A DNA stretch of 64,000 bases from Mesostigma viride (GCA_009746045.1 RPFO01000017.1:243501-307500); one strand, 5' to 3'; positions 52,207-62,784 are shown, numbered from the stretch's first letter. The notes: generated from the sequence alone by a model not told the origin. Made by a program: numbers and translations.

Positions 52207-52923
52207 ATGGATCCCTTGTTTTACAGCATTGCCGGCTTTGGGGCGCTGTACGGAATATTTGCAATTATCTGGAAGGCAGTAGGCCTGCAGGGTAAGAAAC
52301 GATACGAGTCCGCCAGTTCGGTCATGTCCTTCGCTCACGGGCTGATTACTCTTGCGTTAGCTGGCAAGGAACTTTTGATCCATCCTTTCGACCTGGCCGC
52401 TCCTAACACCGAAATGCAGGTGTTGGTCATGAAAGTGAGCACGGGGTATTTCCTCGTGGACATGATGTACTTGTTCAGCCACGGCCTCACTGATGTTCTT
52501 TACATCCTCCATCATTTCGCTACCATTACGTACATGCTAACCTGCTTGCGCGTGGAGCACGGGGCCCTCTCATGCCTTGCGTTGATGGTGTCGGGTGAAT
52601 CAACAAGTCCACTACAAAATATCTGGCTGATCAGCAAGAACTGCAAAGAGATCTCACATCGGTCAGACAGGTTTTACCGATACATCTCCATGCCCTATAC
52701 CTACATCTACGTCTTCGTGAGGATATTCATCGGACCGCCCCTGTGCGCCTACATCATCCGGTTCCTAATCACCGGCATGGGGAGCCCGGCCATCCCCTAC
52801 AACCTCGCCGTGTTCTGGAGCGCCATTATCGTCATGACGATCATTGGCAGCACAATGTGGGCACGCAGCCTGTGGCTCGGTCTGAAGAAGGTCCGAAAGA
52901 CGCCGATGAAGAAAGCGGACTAG
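52207..52923 (+). CDS. TLC-domain multi-pass membrane protein
   Basis: 238 residues from ATG 52207; the frame is also open for 60 bp upstream, which may be 5' UTR or an exon end. Six to seven hydrophobic segments, among others about 4-22, 40-53, 77-91, 96-113, 160-188 and 200-222, fit the TRAM-LAG1-CLN8 fold, with the typical double histidine in the fourth (LYILHHFATITYM, His102-103). Closest in plan to the TLCD4/TMEM56 type rather than ceramide synthase, because the longer Lag1 motif is absent. The C-terminus MKKAD is a di-lysine KKxx signal, suggesting ER retrieval. No frameshift or stop: the only gene here that looks like an intact host gene. Expression and introns cannot be judged. Confidence 0.82.
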   Translation: MDPLFYSIAGFGALYGIFAIIWKAVGLQGKKRYESASSVMSFAHGLITLALAGKELLIHPFDLAAPNTEMQVLVMKVSTGYFLVDMMYLFSHGLTDVLYILHHFATITYMLTCLRVEHGALSCLALMVSGESTSPLQNIWLISKNCKEISHRSDRFYRYISMPYTYIYVFVRIFIGPPLCAYIIRFLITGMGSPAIPYNLAVFWSAIIVMTIIGSTMWARSLWLGLKKVRKTPMKKAD

Positions 52924-53697
52924 ACATCTTAACCCTGCCTGTGGACATCTGCAATCAAGGGAAGGATTCCAGGCACGTGGCTCGCATTTGTGAACCTCAA
53001 TAGCCTGGACTGGCTTGGCCTGGGCAGGAGGCGCAACATGGACCTATCGAAGGCCTGAAGCCGAGCCAGCACACTGTGCGACGGCTGTCTCATATTTATT
53101 TTGGCAGGTAACGGGGCCACGGACATCCCGTGCTCCAAGAAAGACATTGAATGGGTGGCCTGTCTGCCTGCTGCTTTCAACCGCCATTATGTGAGCCGCT
53201 CTAGACAGCACACCTTTTATTTGCTTTGTGGGTACAATGGCTCAGATATGTTCAACGTCTTGGCTCGCAGCTCCATGAAGTGTGCTTTTGCGATGAGCAC
53301 AAAGCCCACGCCACATACACTATATCTGGTGCATGCTGTCATGACCAAGAGAGCAATCGACCAGTTTAGTCCAGTTTCTTCTTGATATACATCAAGGGCT
53401 TGACGCAAGTGTTATCTCACGGTAGCTTCTTGGCGTGTGCATCCTGCATGCATACTTGGTCCTTGCCATTTGCAAATGCTAGTGTACTCTCAAGTTGACA
53501 TGGGTGGATATCCAGCTAGCAAAAAAAAGGGATACCTTCATGTCACATAATATGTACACCTTCCGTGCAGCCATGCATGATAGAGCCAGCTTAGTTGTTC
53601 TTGAGGGCTGCGCACGTGCAATGTCTGTGCATAAAATAGTGCGTGCTGCACTGACAAAACTTGCGCTGATGTAGTCTTTTATCGGTTTAGTTAGTAT
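52924..53697 (+). other. 3' flank of the TLC gene, no gene seen
   Basis: About 770 bp. A 94-codon open stretch (53101-53385) has no recognisable domain and is most likely 3' UTR or intergenic. No clear poly(A) signal found near the stop. Confidence 0.4.
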
Positions 53698-53950
53698 ATT
53701 AAGTGAGACTTGACTATTAAGTGAGACAACTTTAGGCAAAATATCATTTTTCTTGCCAGTATGTCAGTTGCGTGTCTCACTGATTATCAGTTAAGATAGC
53801 GCAGCGCGCAGGAAACTCCTAGGATCTCGTGTAGCCGAACAAACTGAAACTAAAACGGTAATACAATTGTTTACATTAATTAATGTGGTCAATCATTTCA
53901 CGAAAAGTGTAAATACTACTATGCATCCAGGAGTAGTAGTCTCACTTAAT
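53698..53950. mobile_element. MITE-like 253-bp repeat
   Basis: Perfect 13-bp terminal inverted repeats ATTAAGTGAGACT / AGTCTCACTTAAT; a second internal copy of the repeat starts at 53713. AT-rich interior without coding frame. The target duplication is unclear because the flanks are TA-rich. Confidence 0.55.
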
Positions 53951-53968
53951 TAATATTAAGTTAAGTGA

Positions 53969-54219
53969 TCTCGACAAGATTTCGTTTCTCAGACGCCGCA
54001 AGCGGCTCGAGAAGACTCACTTCACCGTGGCCGACGACTAGGACCCTGGCGCAGCAACAATGGCGACGGGAGCTATGGCCGACCTACCTCCAGCTCCGGC
54101 AGACCAAGGCGGGCCAGCCGGTGTACTGGAAGGGGGCGGCCATCTACGTCGGCCACAAGCCCTGGCACGCGACCCCCTCGACCACCGCGGCCCCAGCGAC
54201 TCCAGAAGCCCCAGCCTAG
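53969..54219 (+). pseudogene. L1-type ORF1p C-terminal fragment, copy 1
   Basis: Matches the end of the ORF1p copy at 56890-58138 (minus): TLAQQQWRRELWPTYLQL, RQTKAGQPVYWKGAAIYV, GHKPWHA, the C-terminal domain that follows the RRM in L1 ORF1 (RNA-binding chaperone). Begins within the region encoding DKISF; a stop occurs just before TLAQQQ. Followed by tail sequence, not by ORF2. Confidence 0.72.
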
Positions 54220-54778
54220 GGGAATACAGCAGCAGTAGTGTAGAATAGTTAGACAGTGGCCTTGTACATGCACGCCTACTACAGGCACTATCCCAGCTGA
54301 GGCCTAGCATTTTTAGTCAGGTCCTATAGTCAGCGAAAGTTGGTGCGAGAGGTCCCCAGTTCGATTCCGGTCGGATTCATTTGCAGATCGCGTTTTTCCG
54401 CGTTTTCCGCGGCCCGGCACTGAACGCAAATGGTTTTCACCTTTGCGGAGTGCCTGATCAGAATGTACATGTGTGCCTATGATGAGCCACCCTCCAGCTG
54501 ATGCCTAGCTTTATTTAATCATGCAGTGCCCATGCAGGGAGTCACTCTCTGCTGAGAAGCCATGCCCTAGGTAGCTCTTGTATAATAGCCATGATGATCT
54601 TCCCCACCTACCTATGACGGGCTCCCCTTAGCTGGGAGTTGCCCGAGACTCTGGGTGGTGCAGGTGCCCTGGTGCACCTAGAGCAAGTGTTGTTTACATT
54701 CCCACCCTTGCAGGAAGTAGCTTAGAATGTATTATAGGCCATATGCCCCTTCTCTGGGCTATGTGCTACAGAACTCCC
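54220..54778 (+). repeat. 3' region of ORF1-type element, inverted copy at 56107-56410
   Basis: 54470-54778 is an inverted repeat of 56107-56410 (about 300 bp, clearly similar by eye), ending TGTGCTACA in both, and belongs to the 3' UTR of the ORF1-bearing element. Within 54345-54371 lies GGTCCCCAGTTCGATTCCGG, a tRNA T-arm/B-box-like stretch; no complete tRNA can be folded around it. Confidence 0.6.
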
Positions 54779-55755
54779 AACGGAGTTATGTTCCTAATTA
54801 ATTAATTAATCTCGACAACTCCTCCTGGACGCATGGTTAATTCATTAATTCATTCATTAATTAATTAATTAAAAGACACGTGACTGCGTGGTGATCCTGG
54901 ACGCATGGTGATCCAATGTCATTTAAGGACAATACTTGACGACTATTCCTGTACGCATGGCGGTCCAATCAACGTCGTGTGAGTAGAGTACAGTTGTCTG
55001 AGATGGAAGCCGTGCGTGTGGATGTTTGTAGGAAGATCTGCGTGCACATGCATGCATGCATCGAGGGAGAACGGTGATCGAATTACTAAGGGGACTGACC
55101 GGGTGGGGGGATGGGTTTAGGGCTTGGGGTTTCACATAACAAAACTCACATGTTAAACTCTAGCTCGATCCCAATGAATGGATGGATGGGTAGACAGTCC
55201 TACCAGTTCTATTATGTGAGACAACTATCTATGGTTCTATCTCACTTGTAATAATTAATTTCGTGCTCCCGTTGGGGAGTCACGGAGCATCTATGAAGTG
55301 CGACAACTATGCCTGGACGCATGGCGATCCAACGACGTGGAAGGACTAGGGTAGTTGTCTGAGAGGAAAGACGTGAAGGCCGCGGGAGCCGCGTGGCTAT
55401 CTCTAGGTAGACCTGCATGGAGGGAGACAGAGGGTAACAAGAAAGGTTGATAGGGAAAACACACATTCACACTGTGCACACCACCACCACAACCAACAAA
55501 AACAACCAAAACTAAGAAGGAAAAGAGGGAACACATACACACATTGAATTGAATTGAATTGAATTGAATTGAATTGAATTGAATTGAATTGAATTGAATT
55601 GTAACATAACTCCGTTGGGAGAATTAAATTAAATTAAAATTAAATTATAACATGCCTCCGTGGGGAGGTCATGTAGCACATATTTCATGATGGATGGGGT
55701 GGAGGAAGCCGCGTGATCGAACTATCCTAACTCTATCTAGAAAAGCCTAACTACA
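54779..55755. repeat. Cluster of LINE 3' tails and short inverted repeats
   Basis: No gene. Several LINE ends, each a hairpin of the type ACTCCCAACGGAGT followed by ATGTT or ATG and an AT-rich microsatellite: plus strand at 54775-54813 (AATT tail), minus strand at about 55290-55245, 55620-55543 (AATTC tail) and 55690-55620. Between them are degenerate copies of a unit starting GACAACTA, containing CCTGGACGCATGGCGATCC and ending TAGTTGTC (54935-55003, 55294-55360). Confidence 0.6.
55543..55601. repeat. Pentanucleotide microsatellite (GAATT)n
   Basis: About eleven uninterrupted GAATT units, forming the tail of a minus-strand LINE end. Confidence 0.9.
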
Positions 55756-56104
55756 CTACTCATCAAAACGCCTCCTCCGCTTGGGGGGAGGTGGCTTGCC
55801 CACAGGGTCGGGCGTGTGCGCCTTGACAATCTTCTTCCACCGCGTCTTGTCCTGCATGGCAGTCCAAAGACGGGAGAGGGAGTGGATGCGGTACTCAAAC
55901 TGGGCTGGGACCACTAGGTCGTCCAGCAACATCTGAACGTAGTTGGTGACAGGTTTCCCTACCCTTTGGGGAATGTCCGCGGGGCCAGGCCAGGTCAGAA
56001 TGTGCCGCCCTGGCTGTCCAAGCCGCTGGGGGCCGGCCAGACCAAGGATGGTGTCGACCTGGCTGGTGCGGCCAGACCAAGGGTGGTGTCGACCTGGCTG
56101 GTTG
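55756..56104 (-). pseudogene. LINE ORF2 C-terminal fragment
   Basis: Minus strand, stop TAG at 55756-55758. Reads PGPADIPQRVGKPVTNYV, QMLLDDLVVPAQFEYRIH, SLSRLWTAMQDKTRWKKIV, ending PPPPKRRRRFDE. The pattern GxPxTxY...L..D......A..D..RW is the usual extreme C-terminus of many LINE ORF2 proteins. At 56038-56105 a 36-bp unit is tandemly duplicated. The RT and endonuclease are missing. Confidence 0.6.
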
Positions 56105-56106
56105 GG

Positions 56107-56889
56107 AGAATATGTAGCACATATCCCAGAGAAGGGGCATATGGCTTTTAATACATTCTAAGCTACTTCCTGCAAGGGTGGGAATGTAAACGACACTTGC
56201 TCTAGGTGCCCCAGGGCACCTGCAGCCCCATGATCTATCAAGCTATGCCCAGCTAAGGGGGAGCCTGTCATGGGGGGGAAGATCAGCATAGCTATACAAA
56301 AGCTAGCTAGGCGTGGCCTCTCAGCAGAGAGCAGCTCTCTGCATGGGCACAGCTGAACTAAATAAGGCTAGGCAGCATCTGGGGTGTGGCACATCATAGA
56401 CACACATGTACATGGTTAAATAATGCTCGTGAGTCAGCTGGTATAGTGCCTGTAGGCGTACATGTACATGGCCACGGTATATCTATTCATTGAGAATGAT
56501 AGATTACGGAGGTGAGATACATAGGCATGCAACATAAGGAAAAACCCGATAACTGGGAGAATAACCCTGAAGAAATTAATAGTAATCTGACACAGACATC
56601 CAAGGATCACGCCAGCGGCACAAGGTACAACTAACTAGACATCACAAAACTACACGCAGCAACAGCGCTGCCGGCCCACCATGCAGGCCTGGAAGGGATC
56701 TAGACCGCATGGGTCGCGACAAAGTCGGCCCGGGTGCGGCGGAATAACACATCAGCCACGGTGCGAGTGAGGGCGAGTGACAGGCGCTGCCGCCAATACG
56801 AGGACCACGTGCGGGCCGACCACGGGGCGGTCTGACCCTCGAGGTCGAGGCGGCATATCTATTCTACACTACTACTGCTGTATCATCCC
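56107..56889 (-). repeat. 3' region of ORF1-type element, copy 2
   Basis: Downstream region of the minus-strand ORF1p gene; 56107-56410 is shared in inverted orientation with 54470-54778. No coding frame. Where an autonomous LINE would have ORF2 there are fewer than 800 bp. Confidence 0.6.
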
Positions 56890-58138
56890 CTAAGCTGGGG
56901 CGTCTGGAGTCGTTGGGGTCGTGGGGGTCGCATGCCAGGGCTTGTGGCCGACGTAGATGGCCGCCCCCTTCCAGTACACCGGCTGCCCCGCCTTGGTCTG
57001 CCGGAGCTGGAGGTAGGTCGGCCATAGCTCCCGTCGCCGTTGTTGCTGCGCCAGGGTCAAGTCGTCGTCAAGGGTGAAGTGAGTCTTCTCGAGCCGCTCA
57101 GTTGCGGCGTCGGAGGAAAGAAATCTTGTCCGCCGGGTTCTGAAAGGTGAGAAGGAGCGGGGGCGCCCCTGCCTTACCCCGCGCGCGGGGAAGGCGGTGG
57201 GCGACCAGCTCGATCTCACCATCAAGGCCCATGCGACCAAGGATTTCTCTCTCAAACGCACGCGTAAGCTTCTCGGAATTCTCACCTTCGTCCATGTCGA
57301 AGTTCCTGACAATGACGTTTAGGCTGCGCTTGGCAAGCTCGGCCTCCTCGCGGAGGTCAAGCGTCTGCCGCTGGAGTTGGGCTGCGACGGCGGAGGTGGT
57401 GGAGGTGGTGTGCTGCTTAAGCATATCCGCCCAGGTCGTGATGGGAGGAGCATCGCCGGCCAGGCCAGCAGGGGTTGGCTTGGCGGCAATGTCCTTCACC
57501 GCCTGGGCGGTGAGGCCTGCGGTGTTCTGCAGGACCTCGATAGCGATGGCATTGTCCTTAAGACGCTGGTCGATGTCGCGGAGCTGGGCAGTGATGGAGT
57601 CGGTGGAGGCGGAGGGGGGGGGGGGGTGGAGGCGAGGAGGGTGGCGGTGGCGGTGGGGATGTTGGGGAGCTCAGCAGCCAGCGTGCCGCCCATTGCATGC
57701 CGCCACATATGTGGCAAGGGGGGGCACGTGCTGCTCGAAAGCTTCCTTAGTAAGGAGGGCGCGGATGGAGGATTCGGTCAAGGTGGTGGTGATGGGCGTG
57801 GGGGGCCAGAGCTCCCCGATGGAGCGTCCAAGGAGGGAGAAGAGGGCGTATATCTGCAGCCGGGGGCGGGGGGCGGTGAAGATGTACTCGTATTGGCGCT
57901 TCTGCTGGTGAGCATCGACGAGACGACCCTGATGGAAGAGCTGCTTGCACAGTTCAATAAGCGAGGCGGTTGATCCCAAGAACACGTAGTTCAGGATGCG
58001 GTCTTCAGTGAGCTTGTCATAAAAGCCGGGTTGGCTGGCGTCAAAGTCGTCAAAAGTCGGCTCGGCAGGGCGACTGCGCTTGGGTTCAGGCGACGCTGCT
58101 GGCGAGGCGAGCCCGAGAGGGGGCTGGGCGACCCGACT
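56890..58138 (-). pseudogene. L1-type ORF1p, copy 2 (longest)
   Basis: Nearly complete ORF1p on the minus strand in three frame segments. N-terminal region GFYDKLTEDRILNYVFLG and RQYEYIFTAPRPRLQIYAL; a frame change near 57670; coiled-coil candidate AAQLQRQTLDLREEAELAK leading into an RRM (RSLNVIVRNFDMDEGEN, EIELVAHRLPRARG, PPLLLTFQNPADKISFL); a frame change near 57100; C-terminal domain HFTLDDDLTLAQQQRRREL, YWKGAAIYVGHKPW. ORF1p coats LINE RNA. No ATG at the expected start. Confidence 0.75.
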
Positions 58139-58479
58139 AGAGCTTGGCTAGTGGCGCCGCTGCCTTCTGGGCCGGTGGGCGAAGCTGCAGCCGGAGCTGC
58201 AGACGTATTTTCATTGCCGAGCGCAGCCGCCAGGCTGCGTAGCGTCGAGGATCGACAGGCGTTTGCTCGTCATATATTGCGTAATAGCTTCGGAAAATTA
58301 TATCAGCATGTGCGTCGTAGAAAGACGCGTCGACTGTGATATTCACGGCTAAATTCGGTGCTCAAACGTGAAAGTTATGGGCTCCGCCGTCAGCCATGGC
58401 TATCTCGTGGCTCGTGGCTATTATACACACAAACAAGGGGCTAAAAGAATAAGTAAGGAGTATATACATTTCAAAGGGA

Positions 58480-58545
58480 AAAAGAAAAAAGAAAAAGAAA
58501 GAAAGAAAGAAAGAAAGAAAGAAAAAGGAAAAGAAAATGTAAATG
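58480..58545. repeat. GAAA microsatellite
   Basis: Purine-only GAAA repeats with some variation; the hydrophobic frames on the other strand are an artefact of this composition. Confidence 0.85.
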
Positions 58546-58652
58546 GTAATAGTACAAACAATAATAAATAAAGAAAAAGTAAAGAGTAATAATAATAACA
58601 AAAGCAAAAATGGAATAAAGGAAAGGCCATTGCTGGGATGTGGTGAGGCACA

Positions 58653-58677
58653 GGTAAGTAAGTAAGTAAGTAAGTAC
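58653..58677. repeat. AAGT microsatellite, tail of a minus-strand LINE
   Basis: Five to six AAGT units (ACTT on the minus strand), preceded on that strand by ACTCCGTGGCATGCC. It follows the ORF2 fragment at 58791-59170 and looks like its 3' tail. Confidence 0.65.
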
Positions 58678-58790
58678 TTGCGTGTCATGCGCAAAGGCAT
58701 GCCACGGAGTACTATGCTAATCTCATTAGAAAAATAATTACACAAAAGTTTAAACAAATATCGTCTGCATCATCCCCCAACCGTTAAGCA

Positions 58791-59170
58791 CTAGATGGGG
58801 ATGTAATCCTCATCCGAGCTGTCCTCTACTGTAATGGCAGACGAGGCGGTAGTGTAGCGGCTATCCTCAGGACCAATAACCTCCACCTGCGGACTTCTAC
58901 CCTGGCTAGCAACGGGCCGCGGGGCCCGTGGGGAGAAATTAGGAGCATACCCCTCGGGAAGGTGCTTATCGCAGATGGCAGCCCATTTCTCCTTGTCAAT
59001 CATGCGGGCGCGGAGTACGGATAGTCCCAGAAGCCCTGCATCTTCAAGCAGTTGTGTCACATAGGTCCGGGTCGCGCCGCGCCGGTACGTGCCCGGCGCG
59101 CGCAAGTTTGCCAGTGGGTTGCGATGGTACAAGGGAACCCTGCCATAGGAGAGGCACAGCTAGTGATGTT
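58791..59170 (-). pseudogene. LINE ORF2 C-terminal fragment
   Basis: Minus strand: YGRVPLYHRNPLANLRAPG, TRTYVTQLLEDAGLLGL, SVLRARMIDKEKWAAICD, an acidic end DSSDEDYIPI and stop at 58791. Same arrangement as the ORF2 end at 55756-56104. About 45 bp after the stop is TTGTGTAATTATT, containing TGTAA, the poly(A) signal of green algae, then the hairpin and ACTT tail. A stop (TAG) in front of LCLSYGR shows it is truncated. It could alternatively be a host terminal exon, which I think less likely. Confidence 0.5.
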
Positions 59171-59876
59171 GGGGAATGGGTCAGTCAGGAGTTCAATTTT
59201 TCAGCGCCCATGGTTCCCGGCTGGGGTCTCCTATCCAACAGCAGGGTCTATAGCCTCGTGCCCAGCTCATTCCAATGAAAAAGTGTAAGGTGAAAAGGGG
59301 TAGGCAGTGAAAAAATAGACAGGATGAATGTTCAAACACAACAGCGAGAGTAATAAAGAGGAGTAAATGCACAAAGAGAAGTGGTAAAGCAGAGAAAAAG
59401 AGGAAGCAGGAAAGACGTAAAAAATGAAAATAAAGAATAAAGAATAAAGTAATAAAATCAAGTAACGTGCGTGTTTGCAACTTGCCCGTTGAAACTCTAT
59501 GTACGGCGGAGCCAATTTTCGGAAGAACCTCACCCTTATGCTTGCAGGCCCCGGTCATAGAGGACAACGAGCCCCCCCCCCCGTGGGGAAGCGCCCGTGT
59601 GTGCAAACCCGCGGGAGGCACGCCTGACAGCTCCCCTAGGGTAGAGCTGTTGATGTTGATAGCTTTAGTTAGATAGACTTAGTAGGTAGCTGTTGTAGAT
59701 ATACTAGACCGGTAGGACTTTTCAGTGCACCCATCCATCCATGCATTGTATTAATTAATTAATCCATGCATCGGGGTTAATGCTCCGTGACTCCCCAACG
59801 GGAGCACGAGTCTAATTAATTAATTAATTAGACTATAATTAATTAATTATGCTTGCAAATTAATGACCAATTTTGT
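59171..59876. other. Intergenic, no gene seen; LINE-tail-like motif at 59782-59850
   Basis: About 700 bp. 59280-59460 is purine-rich low complexity. At 59782-59808 CTCCGTGACTCCCCAACGGG is followed by an AATT microsatellite, the same tail type as at 55245-55290 in inverted orientation. Confidence 0.5.
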
Positions 59877-61480
59877 GGATGGATGGATGGATGGATGGAT
59901 GGATGGATGGATGGATGGATGGATGGATGGATGGATGGATGGATGGATGGATGGATGGATGGATGGATGGATGGATGGATGGATGGATGGATGGATGGAT
60001 GGATGGATGGATGGATGGATGGATGGATGGATGGATGGATGGATGGATGGATGGATGGATGGATGGATGGATGGATGGATGGATGGATGGATGGATGGAT
60101 GGATGGATGGATGGATGGATGGATGGATGGATGGATGGATGGATGGATGGATGGATGGATGGATGGATGGATGGATGGATGGATGGATGGATGGATGGAT
60201 GGATGGATGGATGGATGGATGGATGGATGGATGGATGGATGGATGGATGGATGGATGGATGGATGGATGGATGGATGGATGGATGGATGGATGGATGGAT
60301 GGATGGATGGATGGATGGATGGATGGATGGATGGATGGATGGATGGATGGATGGATGGATGGATGGATGGATGGATGGATGGATGGATGGATGGATGGAT
60401 GGATGGATGGATGGATGGATGGATGGATGGATGGATGGATGGATGGATGGATGGATGGATGGATGGATGGATGGATGGATGGATGGATGGATGGATGGAT
60501 GGATGGATGGATGGATGGATGGATGGATGGATGGATGGATGGATGGATGGATGGATGGATGGATGGATGGATGGATGGATGGATGGATGGATGGATGGAT
60601 GGATGGATGGATGGATGGATGGATGGATGGATGGATGGATGGATGGATGGATGGATGGATGGATGGATGGATGGATGGATGGATGGATGGATGGATGGAT
60701 GGATGGATGGATGGATGGATGGATGGATGGATGGATGGATGGATGGATGGATGGATGGATGGATGGATGGATGGATGGATGGATGGATGGATGGATGGAT
60801 GGATGGATGGATGGATGGATGGATGGATGGATGGATGGATGGATGGATGGATGGATGGATGGATGGATGGATGGATGGATGGATGGATGGATGGATGGAT
60901 GGATGGATGGATGGATGGATGGATGGATGGATGGATGGATGGATGGATGGATGGATGGATGGATGGATGGATGGATGGATGGATGGATGGATGGATGGAT
61001 GGATGGATGGATGGATGGATGGATGGATGGATGGATGGATGGATGGATGGATGGATGGATGGATGGATGGATGGATGGATGGATGGATGGATGGATGGAT
61101 GGATGGATGGATGGATGGATGGATGGATGGATGGATGGATGGATGGATGGATGGATGGATGGATGGATGGATGGATGGATGGATGGATGGATGGATGGAT
61201 GGATGGATGGATGGATGGATGGATGGATGGATGGATGGATGGATGGATGGATGGATGGATGGATGGATGGATGGATGGATGGATGGATGGATGGATGGAT
61301 GGATGGATGGATGGATGGATGGATGGATGGATGGATGGATGGATGGATGGATGGATGGATGGATGGATGGATGGATGGATGGATGGATGGATGGATGGAT
61401 GGATGGATGGATGGATGGATGGATGGATGGATGGATGGATGGATGGATGGATGGATGGATGGATGGATGGATGGATGGAT
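59877..61480. repeat. Tetranucleotide array (GGAT)401
   Basis: 1604 bp of perfect GGAT units, 401 copies with no interruption seen, starting after ATTTTGT and ending before TGACGG. Because four is coprime to three, every frame of both strands stays open (MDGW on plus), so the long apparent proteins here are not genes. Neighbouring LINE tails are microsatellites, so it may have grown from one. Confidence 0.97.
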
Positions 61481-61556
61481 TGACGGATTTTTTATCCCCT
61501 ATTCCTATGTTTTCTCACGTGCGGCAATTAATGGATGGAGTTGCGCACCTTGAGCT

Positions 61557-62649
61557 ATGCCTCCACCTTCACAGCATCAACCGTCTTCTCGAGCCAAATG
61601 GCCGCAGGCTTCAAAGCCGAGATTTGCTGCTGACGGGCCTCCACTACAAGCGGCCCGACCTTCAGCATGCACCTGATTCTCTGCTCCCTCCTCAAGAAGT
61701 CTGACGGCGAGATCTGGGCTCCATCCATCTCCGCACCTACACTCCGCTCCATCCTTACGGAGGCCCTCCAGCAGCACGCCAGCACGTGACCCCCCTTGCC
61801 GCAGATGTGGCAGCAACGGGAGGCACGCTGGCTACTGAGCTCCCTCACATTTCGGCCACCGTCACCTCCACCTCCACCCTCCTCGCCTCCACCTCCACTG
61901 CCGCCTCCACCTCCACTGCCGACATCAAGGCCCAGCTCCTCGACATCGACAAGCGCATCCACGCCAACGCCATCGCCGGCCATTGAGTGTCTGCAAGACA
62001 CCGCAGGCCTCACCGCCCAGGCGGTGAAGGACCGATCGCTGCCCAGCCGGCATCTGCTGCATGGCCCGGCCAGCGATGCTCCTTCCACCCAGACCTGCAT
62101 GGGCGGACTTGCTTAAGCACCACACCACCTCCACCACCTCCACCATCGCGGCACAGCTCAAGCAACAAGCACTCGACCTTCGTGAGGAGGCCAATCGAGC
62201 TCGACAAGCGCAGCCACAATGTCATAGTCAAGCAGTTCGACCAGCCGGTAGATGAGACCTCGGCTCAAGACGCTTCTCATGGCGTTTAGGCGCGACATTT
62301 TTGCCCCCATCATGCAACTCTCTGGTGAGCTGCGTATGTCGATCGGCTGTCCGCCGGCCTCCCCCGCGCGCGGGGTAAGGCTGGCCCGGCACCAGTGCTC
62401 CTCACCTTTAAGTACATGGCGGACAAGCTGTCGTTCCTTAAATGCCGCAAGAAGCTCTCGAGGACTCGCTACCCGCTGGACGACGACTTGACCCTGGCCC
62501 AGCAACAGCGGCGACGTGAGCTATGGCCGACCTACCTTCAGCTCCGGCAGAGCGCAGGGGGGAAGCCGGTATACTGGAGGGGGGCGGTCATCCACGTTGA
62601 CCACAAGCCCTGGCAGGCACCTCCTGCCACCCCAGCAACCTCAGTCTAG
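61557..62649 (+). pseudogene. L1-type ORF1p, copy 3
   Basis: Plus-strand, diverged homologue of the ORF1p at 56890-58138, in several frames: first part (around 61760-61850, CGSNGRHAGY-like), Thr/Pro-rich linker, LLKHHTTSTTSTIAAQLK, QQALDLREEANRARQA, a remnant of the RRM, then LDDDLTLAQQQRRREL, YWRGAVIHVDHKPW and a TAG at 62647-62649. The stop is followed by GGGAATATAAACCAGTACTG, similar to the sequence after copy 1. No ORF2 follows. Confidence 0.65.
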
Positions 62650-62701
62650 GGAATATAAACCAGTACTGTAGATTAGTCAGGCTTAGTGTCTATTTGTCAT
62701 G

Positions 62702-62727
62702 AAAAAGGCCTCAATTGAGGCCTTTTT
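62702..62727. other. Perfect 26-bp palindrome
   Basis: AAAAAGGCCTCAATTGAGG continuing to a T run: 13-bp arms without loop, 53 bp after the ORF1p stop. It may be an RNA hairpin at the end of the element or the end of a small TIR element. ATGTAATTAC with TGTAA follows at 62740. Confidence 0.6.
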
Positions 62728-62784
62728 TTTCAGCGGGTGTTGCATGTAATTACAATGAGCCAACAAACTTTATTCCAAATATGA

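Noticed and set aside
53101-53385. Possible 94-residue gene after the TLC protein
   Set aside because: No start context, domain or homology visible; more likely 3' UTR or intergenic sequence.
54345-54371. tRNA gene
   Set aside because: Only a T-arm-like segment is present; acceptor, D and anticodon arms cannot be found in proper spacing.
58362-58757. Hydrophobic minus-strand frame resembling a membrane protein
   Set aside because: Produced by a purine-rich GAAA microsatellite read on the complementary strand (Phe/Leu/Ser codons).
59193-59621. Second hydrophobic minus-strand frame
   Set aside because: Again antisense to a purine-rich low-complexity stretch; no domain and no related sequence in the window.
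47525-61480. CRISPR-like arrays
   Set aside because: The repeats here are microsatellites or degenerate leader units without unique spacers, in a eukaryotic context.
59853-61704. Very long plus-strand frames of MDGW repeats
   Set aside because: They are translations of the GGAT microsatellite; all frames on both strands stay open because the unit length is four.
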